Positions 13,216-20,671 of a DNA stretch of 60,895 nucleotides are shown here, piece after piece (within the stretch, counting starts at the first letter, position 1; each line of letters starts with the position of its first letter). A program made the position numbers and the translations under genes. The stretch comes from a virus: positions 1 to 60,895 of IMG/VR virus record IMGVR_UViG_3300049432_000039; one strand, 5' to 3'. Under the pieces are notes generated by a model. That model had not been told where the DNA came from. It was given only the letters and a program-made list of their open reading frames with translations, and made no database searches.

Positions 13216-14366
13216 CCTGACTGTTGCTCTTGCTCGCTCGTGTCGCTGAGGTACTGGTCGATAAGTTTTCCGACCTCCTCGCGACCCTCTGCTGAGGCAT
13301 GGATGTAGGTTTTGAGAGTGACCCCGGGGTTGGAGTGCCCCAAACGTTCGGCCACGGCCGCCGCCGAGGCGCCGCCTTCAAGTAACGCGCTCGCCAACCC
13401 ATGACGGGCGGCATGGGGAGTCAAGTCATCCAGTTTCAACTCAGCAACGAGTTTATGTAGGTCGTCGGTCACGATGAAGGCTGACCATGGCTGCGTTTCA
13501 CCCGTTCGCTTGCGCGGATAGGGTGACTGCATGACCAGAGTCGATCCCTCCGGCTGACTGTTACGGTGACGGATTAGGGCGCTGATCACCATTGGGGGAA
13601 GGTCTACCCACCGGGGAACCCTGGACTTCGGGAGCTCTCGCCATGCCGAACCTGTCCACTGCCGTTGAATCCAGGCCCGGCGTCCGGCCAGGTCAACGTG
13701 ACTCCACGACAGGCCGAGCACTTCCCCAATTCTTAGACCGCACCCTAGCAAAAGAGCGTAGGCAGCCTCGAACCTATGCCCGACGATGGCAGCACGCAAC
13801 AGTGCCGCCTCGGCTGGTGAGACGTGACGACGTGCCGTGCGGGGCGGGGTCTTTGGAAGCGTGAGCCGGCGCGCGGGGTTACGGGCGAGCCGCTCGTCAT
13901 CGACTGCGGCTTCCAGGCAGGCCCGCCAGACACCGACCGCCTGATGCACGGTGGCGGCGCCAATACGGCCACTCAGCGCTCCCACGATGCCCTGAAGCAT
14001 GGACGGCCTCACTTCGGCCAACAGCGCCTCGTACAGGGGCGCGAGCTGCTGAAGCAGATACAGATAGTGTCGGCTGGTGTTCGGCGCCAGGATCGGCGCG
14101 ACGTAGGTGTCCCACCAGGAGCCGACCCAGTAGCCGAGCGTGACCGTGGCCGGCGCGGGTGCAGATAGTATCTGCGGAAAAACGAAACTATCGAGCCACG
14201 CGATGGCCTCGTCTTCACAGCCGCGCGGAAACTCGCGCGCTGTCCGCTTCGGATCGACGGCCGCCGGTAGCCGAGCGCGCACTGTCCCCGTGGCCGGATC
14301 GACGCTGATAGATCCGGTGCCACGGCGCCGGCGTAGTGGCTTCTCGGGTTTCTTTCGACGGGGCAT
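13212..14366 (-). CDS. int: tyrosine-type integrase
   Basis: A 384-aa site-specific recombinase that inserts and excises the phage genome. The N-terminal arm-binding part is basic, followed by a SAM-like core-binding domain (about 75-165). The catalytic domain shows the family residues: Arg in CGLRIGEVLGLSW, the HAARHGL box, LGHSNPGVT and the nucleophile in KTYIH. The last 30 residues, after the Tyr, correspond to the orphan segment at 12317-12424 and may be a replacement end. ATG 14366 overlaps the upstream stop (TGATG); a GTG one codon earlier is possible. Confidence 0.93.
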   Translation of the reverse strand: MPRRKKPEKPLRRRRGTGSISVDPATGTVRARLPAAVDPKRTAREFPRGCEDEAIAWLDSFVFPQILSAPAPATVTLGYWVGSWWDTYVAPILAPNTSRHYLYLLQQLAPLYEALLAEVRPSMLQGIVGALSGRIGAATVHQAVGVWRACLEAAVDDERLARNPARRLTLPKTPPRTARRHVSPAEAALLRAAIVGHRFEAAYALLLGCGLRIGEVLGLSWSHVDLAGRRAWIQRQWTGSAWRELPKSRVPRWVDLPPMVISALIRHRNSQPEGSTLVMQSPYPRKRTGETQPWSAFIVTDDLHKLVAELKLDDLTPHAARHGLASALLEGGASAAAVAERLGHSNPGVTLKTYIHASAEGREEVGKLIDQYLSDTSEQEQQSG

Positions 14367-14614
14367 CACTCACACCAGAAGAGATACCCGTGCGCGCCTT
14401 CGGCCACGCGGGCGAGCGCCCATGCAATGGCTTCGTACTCGGCAGCCGTTCCAAGCAGTAACCGATTGAGCATGACCACCGGCGCGCCCTCACCGATCAG
14501 GACGGATGCCCGCACCGCTGGGTCTCCCTCGGCTACCCAAACCTGAATGCCGCCGGCTTCTCCAAAAAGCCAGGTAGATGGACGGGTTGGCCTTACCTGC
14601 GCAGCATGACTCAC
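14366..14614 (-). CDS. small hypothetical protein upstream of integrase
   Basis: An 82-aa protein starting GTG with GGGAGG 5 bases upstream; coupled to the integrase. It has a beta-rich first half and a helix ending HGYLFWCE. Possibly an excision or integration helper by position only. Bases 14615-14750 hold nothing I can assign. Confidence 0.5.
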   Translation of the reverse strand: MSHAAQVRPTRPSTWLFGEAGGIQVWVAEGDPAVRASVLIGEGAPVVMLNRLLLGTAAEYEAIAWALARVAEGAHGYLFWCE

Positions 14615-14750
14615 GGCCGCCTCCCCCGGTGGGCACCTTAGTCGCCGCATTGCGACGAAAAGCAGACGGTAGCACGATGATGCGTCCCTCGTCTAGAAGA
14701 AACGCGCAACACCGGCAACCGGATGCACCGGAGTAGTTACCCCTGTTAGG

Positions 14751-15164
14751 TCAATTCGTGCGCGCCAATCGCGCAGTGCGCGCAATCCCGACCGATTCGC
14801 GCAGCCATCGCAGAATCGTTTCAGCGACTTCAGGCGGCTCGTCGGCCAATTGACCGAGGATATCGGCACCTTCAGCAATCCGAATTTCCCGGGCAGCAAC
14901 GTCTCCGCAGATACCAAGACGGCTCGCGAGGGCGCCAGGTTCCATCCGGAATGCGACAGCCAGCGGAGCGAGAGCCGGCAGTGGCAACGGCGTTTCGCCG
15001 CGCTCCCAGGCAGAGATGGTCTTTGAGGACGACCCCGACTCCATCCCAGCCGCCTGAAGTCGAGCCGCAAGCTCAACCTGTTTTAGCTCATGGGATTCGC
15101 GGATCGCTCTCAGCTTAAGGCCGACCGACTTCACGATGTCAACGAATGGTCCGCTCGCTGTCAT
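14751..15164 (-). CDS. CI-like repressor, XRE family
   Basis: A 137-aa protein with an N-terminal XRE domain (LRAIRESHELKQVELAARL, TISAWERGE) and a C-terminal helical part without the LexA-type Ser/Lys protease motif. It is divergent from the early promoter, across an inverted repeat operator, which is the classic immunity-repressor position. ATG 15164 follows GAGGAAAG; a start at 15191 is in frame but less likely. Confidence 0.82.
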   Translation of the reverse strand: MTASGPFVDIVKSVGLKLRAIRESHELKQVELAARLQAAGMESGSSSKTISAWERGETPLPLPALAPLAVAFRMEPGALASRLGICGDVAAREIRIAEGADILGQLADEPPEVAETILRWLRESVGIARTARLARTN

Positions 15165-15182
15165 TCTTTCCTCACGAGAGTT

Positions 15183-15216
15183 ACCTGACAAAATCCTAGC
15201 ATGGGTATTGACAGGT
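15183..15216. promoter_or_regulatory. candidate immunity operator
   Basis: Inverted repeat with 14-base arms, ACCTGACAAAATCC and (reversed) ACCTGTCAATACCC, separated by TAGCAT; 12 of 14 positions match. It overlaps the -35 box of the early promoter and the region upstream of the repressor. The half-site recurs at 11543. Confidence 0.7.
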
Positions 15217-15237
15217 GTGACGCCGTGTGCATAGAAT
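15208..15237 (+). promoter_or_regulatory. early rightward promoter
   Basis: TTGACA (15208-15213), 18-base spacer, TAGAAT (15232-15237), directly upstream of the early operon and overlapped by the operator. Confidence 0.8.
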
Positions 15238-15268
15238 AGGTTCCAGGAATCCGAGACTTGGTGGTATC

Positions 15269-15460
15269 ATGGCCGCTGAATCCAGAAATCCTAGAGATGA
15301 ATCTTCCGATGCTGGAATGGTGCGGTCGTCGATCACGCTACCGCAGTGGCTCATTGACGAGATTGACCGGATCGTAGACCGCCGCCTGACCAATCGGTCC
15401 GCTGTGATTCGTGAGGCCATTCTGGCGTGGCTGCCGAGCCAAAAGGAGGAAGCAGCGTGA
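15269..15460 (+). CDS. ribbon-helix-helix regulator
   Basis: A 63-aa CopG/ParD-type protein: SSITLPQWLIDEIDRIV then RSAVIREAILAWL. It is first gene of the early operon, so it may be a Cro-like or toxin-antitoxin-type regulator. No toxin follows. The ATG is about 30 bases after the expected transcript start. Confidence 0.8.
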   Translation: MAAESRNPRDESSDAGMVRSSITLPQWLIDEIDRIVDRRLTNRSAVIREAILAWLPSQKEEAA

Positions 15461-15768
15461 CTACCGACACCCTCCTGACCGCGAAAGAGGCCGGCGCCAT
15501 CCTTCGGTGCGGCCGGACCTTCCTGACGGTCCACGCTGCCGAGCTGGGCGGGATCAAAGTAGGGTCGCGGCTCAAGTTCCGGTCTGACCGGATCGAGCGT
15601 TACATCGCTGAACGCAGCATCGTGGTGGCAGTACGCGGCGCGCAGACGGCGCCCGCTCGGCACCCCGTAGACATCGCGAAGCACCGCAGTCCGATGAACC
15701 CAGTTACGAAGGCTGCCTGGGGCGCACCCGCCGCCGTGTCATCGGGCAGGGAGGGACGGGGACGGTGA
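15457..15768 (+). CDS. HTH_17 / excisionase-like protein
   Basis: A 103-aa protein starting GTG in a GTGA overlap, with AGGAGG upstream. The N-terminal half (LTAKEAGAILRCGRTFLTVH, FRSDRIERYI) is a MerR-like winged helix. The tail is disordered. It could be the excisionase or an early transcription factor. Confidence 0.7.
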   Translation: MTTDTLLTAKEAGAILRCGRTFLTVHAAELGGIKVGSRLKFRSDRIERYIAERSIVVAVRGAQTAPARHPVDIAKHRSPMNPVTKAAWGAPAAVSSGREGRGR

Positions 15769-16064
15769 GCGGACGACTCGCGTGCTCCGACTGTGGCCGC
15801 AACTCGCCGCAAGGCCGTCATGCCAGCTGTCACGTGCTTGCCGAGCTGAAGGCAGCCCGCGAGCGTGGCTTGAGTGGCGTAGGACGCGGATTCCTTGTCC
15901 GGTCTGACTGGCTCAGCGGCGAGGTGTTCGGAGTTCACGACCTGACGCACGGTCGGCTGCATCGAACCATCGCGGCGCTACGGCGAGCAGGCCATGTGAT
16001 CGACACCATCGGCGGCGGCTGGTCTGGCTGCTCCTACCGTCTGCATCGGGAGGCCACAGCATGA
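15765..16064 (+). CDS. small zinc/winged-helix-like protein
   Basis: A 99-aa protein with CSDCGRNSPQGRHASC at the N-terminus (zinc knuckle) and a later region (LTHGRLHRTIAALRRAGH) that resembles a helix-turn-helix. GTGA start. Function unknown. Confidence 0.6.
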   Translation: MSGRLACSDCGRNSPQGRHASCHVLAELKAARERGLSGVGRGFLVRSDWLSGEVFGVHDLTHGRLHRTIAALRRAGHVIDTIGGGWSGCSYRLHREATA

Positions 16065-16240
16065 TCTCCCCCGCTCCCCGCCCACGGACGGCCGTGCTGG
16101 AGGCGGCACGAGAGGCGCAACGTGCCTACGTGCGGCATTTCGCGTGGTGTCAGGCAGCGGCCTATAGGCGTCCTTGCCGCGAATGTCGTGCCCTGGACCT
16201 GACTGTTTCAGCGCTGTACGCGCGGGCCGATGCCCAATGA
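16061..16240 (+). CDS. small Cys-containing basic protein
   Basis: A 59-aa protein, helical, with CRECRALDL. ATGA overlap with the preceding stop. No family recognised. Confidence 0.5.
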   Translation: MISPAPRPRTAVLEAAREAQRAYVRHFAWCQAAAYRRPCRECRALDLTVSALYARADAQ

Positions 16241-16291
16241 CCCGCCATCCGCCCCTCGCTGCCAGGCGTGCCACGGGAATGAGGAGGGAAG

Positions 16292-16510
16292 TTGACACAG
16301 CCAGCCAATCGCGTCACCCGATGGTGTCCCGTCCACGAGGACGAGATGGTCAAGCGGGGTACGGCACGGTGCCGGCGCTGCAAGGTCGATTTGAGCCTGC
16401 CACGACGACGGCGCATCGGCGTGCCGGCCGACCGACTCAAGCCGATGCGAAAGAAGGGGGAATCGACCCAACGCGCAGTGGAGCGATGGAAGAAGGGCAC
16501 GGCCCGCTAG
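16292..16510 (+). CDS. zinc-ribbon basic protein
   Basis: A 72-aa protein from a TTG with GGAGGG 5 bases upstream. WCPVHEDEMV and ARCRRCKVD form a zinc-ribbon-like pattern, followed by a very basic tail suited to nucleic-acid binding. Confidence 0.6.
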   Translation: MTQPANRVTRWCPVHEDEMVKRGTARCRRCKVDLSLPRRRRIGVPADRLKPMRKKGESTQRAVERWKKGTAR

Positions 16511-16525
16511 CCGAGAGGACCACGA

Positions 16526-16756
16526 ATGGAACCCGACGAGACTCCGGAGATTCACGAGGCATTTGTCTACCAGCAGCCGAACGCCGAGCACATCGCGGCG
16601 ATTCAGGCTGTGCGGAAAGCGCTGGGCCACGCGGCCAACGTCATCAAGGCGAGCGTGCCGGGATGCGCGGAGCAGACGCTAGCGATTCGGAAACTCGAAG
16701 AGGCGTCGATGTGGGCGAACAAGGGCATCGTGTTCGACGGCCGGCGCTACCTGTAG
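16526..16756 (+). CDS. Acb2/Tad1-domain cyclic-nucleotide sponge
   Basis: A 76-aa helical hairpin protein. The pattern AIQAVRKALGHAANVI, then AEQTLAIRKLEEASMWANKG, matches the short Acb2/Tad1 hairpin family (formerly DUF7681), in which LAxxKLEEAxMWANxxI is diagnostic. Members form oligomers that sequester cyclic di- and trinucleotides, and some gcADPR, blocking CBASS and Thoeris defence. Position early in infection fits that role. Ligand specificity cannot be read from sequence. Confidence 0.78.
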   Translation: MEPDETPEIHEAFVYQQPNAEHIAAIQAVRKALGHAANVIKASVPGCAEQTLAIRKLEEASMWANKGIVFDGRRYL

Positions 16757-16881
16757 CCGAACCCGACTGCCCGTCCACGCCGGCCAATCTCGCCTACCCC
16801 GAGTGCGGCCGGTGCGGCGCGGGCAGACATGAAGAGACGACTGCCAGTCGTTAGCTAGCAGCCGTCAAGAAGGAGACGCAC

Positions 16882-17187
16882 GTGACCAACGAATCTGCGC
16901 CACCCGTGAAGAAGACTACCACACTGCGCGACGCCCACATGGCGTACCTTGACCGACGCCTCGACATCGCCGAGCGCAACCTCGCGCTGCGAGAGCGGGA
17001 GCTGGCGCTCAAAGAGCAGGCGTTCGCCTTCCACCAGCAGCAGGCCGCCGACGAGAAAGAGGCCCGCGAGAAGGCGATGGCGGGCATGTCCGGCCTCCGC
17101 GAGCTGATGGCGACCATCCACGAGGACCACGAGGAAGAGAACGAGTTGTTGGACGCGGTCGCTCACCGCAAGGGAGGCCGGGCATGA
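16882..17187 (+). CDS. coiled-coil protein
   Basis: A 101-aa protein, almost entirely one charged helix with heptads (ERNLALRERELALKEQAFAF). GTG start with GGAGA upstream. Possibly a structural or scaffold helper; role unknown. The 125 bases before it hold an ACGACT-GCC-AGTCGT hairpin near 16845 and no clear gene. Confidence 0.6.
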   Translation: MTNESAPPVKKTTTLRDAHMAYLDRRLDIAERNLALRERELALKEQAFAFHQQQAADEKEAREKAMAGMSGLRELMATIHEDHEEENELLDAVAHRKGGRA

Positions 17188-17591
17188 TGGCCCACGCCGC
17201 AGATCCGCGACAGGCGGGGCCGTTGGGAGAGGGGGCTGTGGTGGCGAACTTCACCCCCGGCCCGTGGTCCTTCTACCTAGACCCCGAAGGCTACTACGCC
17301 ATCAAACACGAGTCCGAGGCGCACGAGCCGGGCGACGTTGCGCACATCTACATCCCGGGCAGTACCGACCCTGAGTACGACGACGGCAATGAAGGGCTCG
17401 CCAACGCTCAGCTGATCGCCGCCGCTCCGGCCATGTTCGAGGCGCTGAAAGAGATCGACCGTCTCGTCTCGGGCGGGATCTGCGTAGTCGGTCACAAAGG
17501 CAAGGACCGCTATATCCGTCTGATCGGGCAGCAGGTTGATGCTGCTCTGAACCCGCTCCCCGCTCCAGACACCAGCGCGGAGGGGCAGTGA
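17184..17591 (+). CDS. conserved phage protein (LIAAAP type)
   Basis: A 135-aa protein with the ANAQLIAAAPAMFEALKEID motif that is common in short phage proteins of unknown function, preceded by a FTPGPWSF start domain. ATG 17184 lies in an overlap; true start may be the GTG near NFTPGPW. Confidence 0.65.
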   Translation: MMAHAADPRQAGPLGEGAVVANFTPGPWSFYLDPEGYYAIKHESEAHEPGDVAHIYIPGSTDPEYDDGNEGLANAQLIAAAPAMFEALKEIDRLVSGGICVVGHKGKDRYIRLIGQQVDAALNPLPAPDTSAEGQ

Positions 17592-17593
17592 CG

Positions 17594-17779
17594 ATGGCGA
17601 GTAAGCGCGGACTCAAGATCACGGTCGAAGACCTGGAGACCGGCGAGATCGAGACGGTCGAGATGCCGATGGGCGAGTACTTCATTTTGGCTACTGAGCC
17701 GTGCCACGTGTCTCACACCCAGGTGTTCGGCGGTGGCAAGACCGTCCAGCTGACGATCAAAGGGCGGGTATTGCGATGA
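17594..17779 (+). CDS. small beta-rich phage protein
   Basis: A 61-aa protein beginning ITVEDLETGEIETVEMP and ending in a TVQLTIKGR strand. ATG 17594 is 8 bases from GGAGGGG. It resembles small conserved actinophage proteins, function unknown. Confidence 0.6.
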   Translation: MASKRGLKITVEDLETGEIETVEMPMGEYFILATEPCHVSHTQVFGGGKTVQLTIKGRVLR

Positions 17780-17862
17780 CGCTCATCCTGAACTTCGTCT
17801 CCCTGATCCTCGCCCTGCTCCTGCTCACCGTCGCGCTGATGCTCGGTGGGGGACTGGGATGA
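17776..17862 (+). CDS. 28-residue membrane peptide
   Basis: Start in an ATGA overlap. It is a single hydrophobic helix (LNFVSLILALLLLTVALML) ending GGGLG. Its stop overlaps the next ATG. Minimal membrane peptide, role unknown. Confidence 0.5.
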   Translation: MTLILNFVSLILALLLLTVALMLGGGLG

Positions 17863-18071
17863 AAGTCATCCGAGCACTCGTTCAACCCGCCCCGTACTGG
17901 CAGTCCGAAGCCAAGCGACTGTCACGGCACGGCTACTCGGGCAAGCGCCCCGATCTCGCTCAGGGCAGCGCCGCTGAGGCGTGCCGTCAGGCTGCTGCCA
18001 CCGCTCGGCTGTGGGGATTGCCAGTGGGTGTGGTGACCACGGTGGAGGTGCAGTCACATGGTACTCAGTGA
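17859..18071 (+). CDS. small hypothetical protein
   Basis: A 70-aa protein, helical in the middle (AAEACRQAAATARLWG). Overlaps both neighbours. No family recognised. Confidence 0.5.
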   Translation: MKVIRALVQPAPYWQSEAKRLSRHGYSGKRPDLAQGSAAEACRQAAATARLWGLPVGVVTTVEVQSHGTQ

Positions 18072-18588
18072 CCGCCAACTCTCCCTCATGTACCCCGATT
18101 CCAAGAGCATCGGTCCGGCCAGCATCAACCTGCACATCGGTAGCGTGTTGTGGTTCTGGCCGTCCAACGTACCCCGTGATCCACGATGCGATCAGTCAGA
18201 CATCTGGCAGCGAGTCCCACTGACGAGTTCGAACGGCACAGACCCGAACTGGATTCTGATACCCGATCTTCGCTATCTCGCGGCCACCCGCGAGCGTATC
18301 CGCATCCCGAACGACTGCGCCGGCCAGATTGGCGCACGGTCGAGTTGGGGACGTGACGGATTGGCCGTGATCTGCGGCCCTGCCGGCTGGTGCGATCCGG
18401 GCTACGTCGGGAATCCCACGCTTGAGCTGTCGGTGATCGGGTCCGAGTTGGTGCTGTGGCCAGGTGCCGCTATCTGCCAGTTGATCCTGCACCGACTGGA
18501 GACCGAGTGCGTGCGCCCGTACGCGGGCAAGTACAGCGGAGATACCGAGCCAACGCCGAGCAGGTTGTTTCAGGAGGCCCGGCCATGA
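18058..18588 (+). CDS. dcd: dCTP deaminase
   Basis: A 176-aa nucleotide enzyme converting dCTP to dUTP (and possibly on to dUMP in bifunctional forms), feeding thymidylate synthesis by the ThyX encoded 350 bases downstream. Visible motifs: GPASINLHIG, ARSSWGRDGL, GWCDPGYVGNPTLELSV with the catalytic Glu, and YAGKYSGDTEPTPSRLFQE. Slightly shorter than bacterial Dcd (about 190 aa). Confidence 0.85.
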   Translation: MVLSDRQLSLMYPDSKSIGPASINLHIGSVLWFWPSNVPRDPRCDQSDIWQRVPLTSSNGTDPNWILIPDLRYLAATRERIRIPNDCAGQIGARSSWGRDGLAVICGPAGWCDPGYVGNPTLELSVIGSELVLWPGAAICQLILHRLETECVRPYAGKYSGDTEPTPSRLFQEARP

Positions 18589-18935
18589 TCGAAGGCTTCT
18601 GCATCTCCGAGAAAACCGATGTGACCATCGACGCACATGGCCGCTGCCTCACGGACGGCTCGCTCGCCATCCCGCCGTCGTGGGGCAACAGTCAGCAGAC
18701 ATGGACGGGTACTGGCTGGCTCCCCGAGATCGCACGACCCGCCAACTACCAGTACAAGCCGAAGCAGTACGCCGTCGCTCAGGTCATTGCCGAGCCCGTC
18801 TCGGCCGAGTGCCAGCACTGTGACCTGACGTTCTCGTACCAGCCGAAGGGTGGCGATGCTCCGCGCTACTGCCGGCCCAAGTGCAAAGACGCAGCGGCAC
18901 GGGCACGGCGGAAAGCTGTGAGGTCGGCGGCGTGA
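18585..18935 (+). CDS. hypothetical protein with C-terminal zinc finger
   Basis: A 116-aa protein. The last 35 residues (CQHCDLTF, YCRPKCKDAAARARR) are a MYND- or FCS-like zinc knuckle with a basic tail. It lies between the two nucleotide enzymes, with ATGA and GTGA overlaps on either side. Confidence 0.6.
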   Translation: MIEGFCISEKTDVTIDAHGRCLTDGSLAIPPSWGNSQQTWTGTGWLPEIARPANYQYKPKQYAVAQVIAEPVSAECQHCDLTFSYQPKGGDAPRYCRPKCKDAAARARRKAVRSAA

Positions 18936-19594
18936 CAGTGCAACTGATCGACCACATGGGCACCGACGAATCCGTTGCCCGAGCCGCCTGGGTGTCCACG
19001 CAGCGGGAGCAGCGGGAGGCGACGCCGGAAGCCGTCGAGAAGCTGATCCGCTTCCTGCTGTCGAATCGGCCGGCGCACGCATCCCCGTTCGCCCATCCAC
19101 ACCTGACCGTCCTGGTTGAGTGCCCGATCTTCGTCTCGCGGGAGTGGATGCGCCATCGAGTGTGGCAGTTCTCCGAAGTCAGCAGCCGCTACAGCGACAT
19201 GAGCGGCGAGGCGTACCTGCCGCCGATTGAGGACTTCCGTACCCAGGTCGGACGACCGGGCGACTACCACATGGAGCCACTACCAGACTCGCGTGCGCGA
19301 GAGGATCGCGACACGATGGCCGATGCGTATGCCTACTCCTACAGGGCGTATGAGGAGATGCTGGTCGCTGGCCTTGCTCGCGAGGTCGCCCGCAACGTCC
19401 TGCCGCTCGGGACCATGACGCGGTTCTACGGGACCGTGAGCCTCAGAAATGCGCTGGCGTTCCTGGTGCTCCGCGACAGCCCTGCTGCCCTGCTGGAGAT
19501 CAGGAGAGAGGCCGTGGCCCTCCGCGCCATTCTGAACGATCTGTTCCCGATCACGATGGCCGTGTGGGCGGAGCAAGGAGAGCCATCGCTATGA
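18932..19594 (+). CDS. thyX: flavin-dependent thymidylate synthase
   Basis: A 220-aa enzyme making dTMP from dUMP with methylenetetrahydrofolate and FAD. The signature RHRVWQFSEVSSRYS (about residues 72-86) is complete, and the C-terminal NVLPLGTMTRFYGTVSLRN dUMP-binding region is present. GTG start overlaps the previous stop. With dcd it gives the phage its own route to dTMP. Confidence 0.93.
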   Translation: MTVQLIDHMGTDESVARAAWVSTQREQREATPEAVEKLIRFLLSNRPAHASPFAHPHLTVLVECPIFVSREWMRHRVWQFSEVSSRYSDMSGEAYLPPIEDFRTQVGRPGDYHMEPLPDSRAREDRDTMADAYAYSYRAYEEMLVAGLAREVARNVLPLGTMTRFYGTVSLRNALAFLVLRDSPAALLEIRREAVALRAILNDLFPITMAVWAEQGEPSL

Positions 19595-19944
19595 GCGTTG
19601 AAGCGATTTCGCCTGCCCTGCCGGATCTTCTTGCATGGGCCGAGTTGGACCCCGAAGACCGCATGTCGCCCATCGCGCAGCAGGCGTTCCGAGCCGGATG
19701 GGAAGCTGCCGGTCGCAGTGCTGAGCCGGTTCCCGCATACGAACAAGTCAATCACCCACAGCACTACCAGATGCCCGGTGGTATTGAGGTCATCGACGTG
19801 GCAGGACATATGTCTTTCTCTTTAGGCAACGTGATAAAATATGTATGCAGAGCTGACCTAAAGGGAAAAGACATTGAAGACCTCGAAAAAGCCGCTTGGT
19901 ACCTCCAATGGGAAATCGAGCGAAGAAAAAGGGTGCTTGGTTGA
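19591..19944 (+). CDS. DUF3310 protein with a replaced 3' end
   Basis: A 117-aa protein with the SaV/DUF3310 core: VNHPQHYQMPGGIEVIDV, GNVIKYVCRA, KGKDIEDLEKAAWYL. This family accompanies phage nucleotide-metabolism genes. From about 19805 the DNA turns AT-rich (ATATGTCTTTCTCTTTAGGC) and ends in a tail WEIERRKRVLG unlike the usual one. A GC-rich orphan tail, DRYIAREIERIGKQP, lies at 20457-20504 after the nuclease gene. Confidence 0.8.
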   Translation: MSVEAISPALPDLLAWAELDPEDRMSPIAQQAFRAGWEAAGRSAEPVPAYEQVNHPQHYQMPGGIEVIDVAGHMSFSLGNVIKYVCRADLKGKDIEDLEKAAWYLQWEIERRKRVLG

Positions 19945-20458
19945 TGGATGCCAACGGAAGCACTACGGCAGGGGCTTTTGTAATGCCCACTACCAGCAGG
20001 ATAGAGAGCATCGGTTGCGCCCCGGTATTCGATACAACCGGACGAATGGGGCCACCCTGCTCCGAGACGAGAACGGTAACAAGCAGTGCATCGCTTGCCG
20101 ACTCTGGCTACCCGAGAGTGCCTTTTCTACGCACAGTAAGACTAAGGATGGCTTCCAGGTTCGATGCCGCCCTTGTGTCTACGTTGCTCTCCGATTCACT
20201 ACCTACCGTCTTCGGCCCGAAGATATTGCCAGGATCATGCAGGAACAGAATCACACCTGCGCTATCTGTGGCAGTGACATCAGTGGTCGATATGTTGTTG
20301 ACCACGACCACGCCTGCTGCCCCAGCACGAAGTCATGTGGTTCGTGTCGTCGGGGTTTCTTGTGTGACTTCTGTAATCTCGGCCTTGGTGCCTTCAAAGA
20401 CTCTGAAGAACGTCTACGGCACGCCATCGAGTACCTCAAGCGATGGCGACGCGACTGA
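19874..20458 (+). CDS. recombination endonuclease VII-type HNH nuclease
   Basis: A 194-aa protein. The C-terminal half (CAICGSDI, VVDHDHACC, GFLCDFCNLGLGAF) is the treble-clef endonuclease VII fold of T4 gp49 relatives, often used by homing genes. The first part has extra zinc fingers (CLVDGCQRKHYGRGFC, CIACRLWL). Translation seems to begin at TTG 19874 inside DUF3310, since no ATG or GTG is available. Base composition is lower in GC than that of its neighbours, a sign of recent transfer. Confidence 0.75.
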   Translation: MKTSKKPLGTSNGKSSEEKGCLVDGCQRKHYGRGFCNAHYQQDREHRLRPGIRYNRTNGATLLRDENGNKQCIACRLWLPESAFSTHSKTKDGFQVRCRPCVYVALRFTTYRLRPEDIARIMQEQNHTCAICGSDISGRYVVDHDHACCPSTKSCGSCRRGFLCDFCNLGLGAFKDSEERLRHAIEYLKRWRRD

Positions 20459-20504
20459 TAGGTACATCGCTCGTGAGATCGAGCGGATCGGCAAGCAGCC
20501 ATGA
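20457..20504 (+). pseudogene. orphan 3' end of the DUF3310 gene
   Basis: Fifteen codons plus stop encode DRYIAREIERIGKQP with no start. In DUF3310 proteins the WYL motif is normally followed by such an amphipathic tail. The fragment resumes the GC-rich composition and lies just after the nuclease stop, so it is the displaced original gene end. Confidence 0.6.
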
Positions 20505-20671
20505 CCACCACCCCACCAGTCCCTCACCTCACCGACCGCGACCGAAGGCTCGCGCTCTACGGCGAGCCAGCCGAGCGGCCCGAGTACGTGAGCCCATTCG
20601 AGCGCAACATGCAGGAGTTGTTGGATCGCGGCGACAGGCTGGCACGTGGGCAGGAGGCGATGCGCCCATGA
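20501..20671 (+). CDS. small hypothetical protein
   Basis: A 56-aa charged protein (EPAERPEYVSPFERNM). Its ATG overlaps the orphan DUF3310 stop as ATGA, showing the original gene junction. Function unknown. Confidence 0.55.
   Translation: MTTTPPVPHLTDRDRRLALYGEPAERPEYVSPFERNMQELLDRGDRLARGQEAMRP

Noticed and set aside
16230-16295. 21-codon frame with CQACH
   Set aside because: Overlap with the next TTG start is suggestive, but it is too short and lacks a ribosome site.
16845-16860. ACGACT-GCC-AGTCGT hairpin as a fourth copy of the 5738 repeat
   Set aside because: Only ACGACTGCCAG is shared; the TTTAGC loop and left arm are missing.
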